A stretch of DNA of 64,000 nucleotides, from positions 164,541 through 228,540 of the forward strand of contig NZ_BNCD01000010.1 of NCBI RefSeq assembly GCF_014656295.1, written 5' to 3'. This DNA comes from Streptomyces sulfonofaciens. Lineage in GTDB: Bacteria; Actinomycetota; Actinomycetes; Streptomycetales; Streptomycetaceae. This document shows positions 63,433 to 64,000 of the stretch, piece by piece. The translations under genes were made by a program, and so were the position numbers. How positions within the stretch are numbered: position 1 is the stretch's first letter; every line of letters starts with the position of its first letter. The notes beneath the pieces are model-generated. The model saw only the letters and a list, made by a program, of their open reading frames with translations, was not told the DNA's origin and did no database searches.

Positions 63433-64000
63433 TTGTCCGTCTACACGCCTCCGCAGACCGGTCCCGGCGCGGGGCAGGGCGCATCGCAGGCCCAGCAGCC
63501 CTACCCCCAGCCCCAGACTCCCCAGTTCGAGGCCGGCCAACCGCAGCATGCCGACATCCTGAAGGCGCTGCCGTACATCGCCGCACTCGCGAGCGTCTTG
63601 CCCACCGGACAGCAGGCCGCGGCACAGCAGATGCAACCGCAACTGTTCGGGATCCCCATCGAGCAGATGATCAAAATGGCCCGAGACGCCCCACCAGGAT
63701 CGGGGCCAAAGCAGGAATCGCCAGGCCTGAACGCGGGAGACCTACTGATAGGGCTCGCCAGACTGGGAGCCGGCCTCGCCGGACTGGCCACAGCCGGCGC
63801 CTCCCCCACCGGACAGCAGGCCGGGGCACAGCAGATGCAACCGCAACTGTTCGGCATCCCCATCGAGCAAATGATCAAAACGGCCCGAGACGCCCCACCA
63901 GGATCATGGCCAAAGCAAGAAACGCCAGGCCTGAACGCGGGAGACCTACTGATAGGGCTCGCCAGACTGGGAGCCGGCCTCGCCGGACTGGCCACAGCCG
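63433..64000 (+). CDS. 68-residue tandem-repeat protein (3' end outside window)
   Basis: An open frame from TTG 63433 (GGGAGGAG just upstream) to the window edge, 189 codons visible. ATG 63370 is in frame, but the 20 codons between show low third-position GC, so TTG is preferred. After a Pro/Gln-rich start (TPPQTGPGAGQGASQAQQPY) there are near-identical 68-residue units: PTGQQA(A/G)AQQMQPQLFGIP, then a helical IEQMIK segment, a Pro-rich linker, and LLIGLARLGAGLAGLATAGA, an amphipathic or membrane-active helix. The gene is divergent from the toxin operon. No known family is recognised. Confidence 0.65.
   Translation, partial: MSVYTPPQTGPGAGQGASQAQQPYPQPQTPQFEAGQPQHADILKALPYIAALASVLPTGQQAAAQQMQPQLFGIPIEQMIKMARDAPPGSGPKQESPGLNAGDLLIGLARLGAGLAGLATAGASPTGQQAGAQQMQPQLFGIPIEQMIKTARDAPPGSWPKQETPGLNAGDLLIGLARLGAGLAGLATA
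63601..64000 (+). repeat. 204-bp tandem repeat, near-identical copies
   Basis: Unit 1 spans 63601-63804 and unit 2 starts at 63805 and reaches the window edge (196 of about 204 bases). They differ at only about ten positions, mostly single substitutions (for example A/C changes near 63690 and 63885). The exact 204-bp period preserves the reading frame, so the array is a recent in-frame amplification and more copies may follow. Confidence 0.9.

Noticed and set aside
63601..64000. Insertion sequence or transposon repeat
   Set aside because: The repeat is a contiguous, in-frame tandem of 204 bp with no inverted ends, target duplications or transposase.

Overview
This window reads as chromosomal DNA of a Streptomyces or close relative. 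GC is very high, codons mostly end in G or C, and the gene order is a typical Streptomyces core: scy-filP, nucS, the full atp operon, then lysA-hom-thrC-thrB-rho-rpmE-prfA-prmC-tsaC. All assignments are from reading the sequence and from family knowledge; no database was searched.

1-8.1 kb: the C-terminal part of Scy and complete FilP (polar-growth coiled-coil proteins), a strong terminator, then two tandem ABC-2 type ATPase+permease pairs. 8.1-11.2 kb: a small Cys/His-rich protein, a luciferase-like flavin oxidoreductase, an SCO5389-like protein and the mismatch endonuclease NucS. 11.2-17.2 kb: a gene-free repeat tract, a large STAND-like P-loop protein with a membrane anchor, a STAS protein, 3-hydroxybutyryl-CoA dehydrogenase and a TetR regulator. 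17.2-21.9 kb: a third ABC exporter divergent from the TetR gene, a cobalamin adenosyltransferase and a NarL-type two-component system.

21.9-30.6 kb (minus strand): atpI-B-E-F-H-A-G-D-C followed by a DUF2550 membrane protein. 30.9-39.6 kb (minus): a WecA/MraY-like glycosyl-1-phosphate transferase, an SHMT-like enzyme, an LMW-phosphatase-like protein lacking its nucleophilic Cys, tsaC, prmC, prfA, rpmE and an LCP cell-wall ligase. 40.0-50.8 kb (minus): rho, thrB, thrC, hom, lysA, an ArgS-like protein without a catalytic domain (NrtL) and an orphan response regulator.

51.0-55.8 kb is an accessory island in the 3' end of a tRNA-Arg(CCG) gene. A 31-bp copy of the tRNA 3' end lies about 4.3 kb away (30/31 identical), with more matching flank beyond it. 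Between the copies are a winged-helix-like gene, a small membrane ORF, an N-terminally short tyrosine integrase, and a lower-GC two-gene module: a four-helix SLATT/DUF4231-type membrane protein followed by a small unknown protein. A remnant of a second, related integrase lies beyond the second copy, which suggests successive integrations at one tRNA.

56.1-62.6 kb (minus) is a polymorphic-toxin operon: an SseB-like protein, a helical secretion-associated protein, a 1660-residue RHS/YD-repeat toxin ending in a possible EHHH-type HNH nuclease domain, and an overlapping immunity gene. The window ends in a plus-strand ORF built from near-identical 204-bp (68-residue) tandem repeats and cut by the window edge. 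The best candidates for undescribed biology are the SLATT two-gene module in the tRNA-Arg island and the 68-residue repeat protein.
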